Origin: Actinomycetes bacterium | GTDB taxonomy: Bacteria; Actinomycetota; Actinomycetes; Actinomycetales; Cellulomonadaceae | NCBI GenBank assembly: GCA_023418375.1 | Contig: JAEZZV010000127.1 | Coordinates: 1-5,366, forward strand | Direction: 5' to 3' | Length of the DNA: 5,366 nucleotides | Part shown: one piece after another, positions 5,142 to 5,366 of the stretch | Layout of the letters: every line of letters starts with the position of its first letter | Position numbering within the stretch: the stretch's first letter is position 1 | Translations under genes and position numbers: made by a program | The notes under the pieces: model-generated | The model's input: only the letters and a program-made list of their open reading frames with translations | Databases searched by the model: none | What the model was told of the DNA's origin: nothing

Positions 5142-5366
5142 GTGAGCCTCGCCACGACGCTCGGGCAGACCCGCTTCCACGGCTCGGATCAACCCACCGA
5201 GGAGATCCGCCTGACGCGGCGCGCGCTGCGCCCGACGCCGCCGGGCTGGTCCGGGTGGTCGCCCCGCACGCAGCTGGCGCTCGCCGCGCTGGCGCTGGTG
5301 ACGGCCGTCGTCGGGATCGTGGTCGTCGCGCGCGTGATGACCGCGCAGGACCTGCGGGCCGAGGGC
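5142..5366 (+). CDS. Membrane protein, N-terminal fragment (runs off right edge)
   Basis: From the GTG at 5142, 75 codons run open to the window edge. Residues 1-43 are hydrophilic with several Arg (TRRALRP at 25-31) and a Pro/Trp-rich patch (PTPPGWSGWSP). A hydrophobic helix follows at about 44-64 (QLALAALALVTAVVGIVVVA), then RVMTAQDLRAEG. The net positive N-terminus predicts an N-in orientation with the rest outside or leading to a further membrane segment. A 43-residue tail before the helix argues against a standard cleaved signal peptide. Such a start could belong to a membrane-anchored enzyme or a sensor such as a histidine kinase, but nothing seen here decides this. The GTG was chosen because it lies 6 nt after a good -10 box and the frame has coding-like third-position GC. 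The gene diverges from purL. Confidence 0.7.
   Translation, partial: MSLATTLGQTRFHGSDQPTEEIRLTRRALRPTPPGWSGWSPRTQLALAALALVTAVVGIVVVARVMTAQDLRAEG

Noticed and set aside
2287..5145. A very long open plus-strand frame (over 950 codons) opposite purL
   Set aside because: It is the antisense shadow of purL. High third-position GC removes stops, its translation is a monotonous Arg/Asp/Val/Ala/His mix without motifs, and the minus strand has full PurL conservation.

Overview
The window is about three-quarters G+C, and its coding strands carry the GC-rich third positions typical of Actinomycetota. The protein families, the TANNNT-type promoters, a likely leaderless GTG start and the purL/sterol-carrier gene neighbourhood suggest a Micrococcales-like actinobacterium, perhaps near Cellulomonas. 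The genus is a guess. This is ordinary chromosomal housekeeping DNA. I see no mobile element, CRISPR array, tRNA or rRNA.

Layout, left to right. (1) At 1-108 on the minus strand is the N-terminus of a small protein that looks like the actinobacterial sterol-carrier-family protein found near purL and purF. (2) Diverging from it, 175-732 on the plus strand encodes a 185-aa protein with an HTH-like N-terminus, a Pro/Ala/Gly-rich linker carrying an 8-residue duplication, and a Trp-rich C-terminal domain. (3) A long GC-rich hairpin (764-798) separates it from the convergent gdhA. (4) gdhA (834-2165, minus) encodes a complete 443-aa NADP-type glutamate dehydrogenase. (5) A 406-bp gap (2166-2571) holds the gdhA leader, several dyads and a 23-bp tandem repeat array. 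(6) purL (2572-4962, minus) encodes a complete 796-aa small-type FGAM synthase subunit. (7) A 179-bp divergent promoter region separates purL from (8) the start of a membrane protein (5142 to the right edge, plus).

How the genes relate. PurL uses ammonia, delivered by PurQ from glutamine, in purine synthesis. GdhA fixes ammonia into glutamate. Both belong to nitrogen and purine metabolism, but the 406-bp gap with its own leader and a possible terminator argues that they are separate transcription units. The purS and purQ genes that PurL needs are not in this window.

The most unusual structure is at the 3' end of purL. The last codons and stop are copied downstream as a 23-bp tandem array: three good copies plus one degenerate copy beyond the coding copy. 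Three units are 69 bp, so the third extra copy restores purL's frame and offers a second in-frame TGA 23 codons after the first. I did not find convincing evidence of a new multi-gene system.
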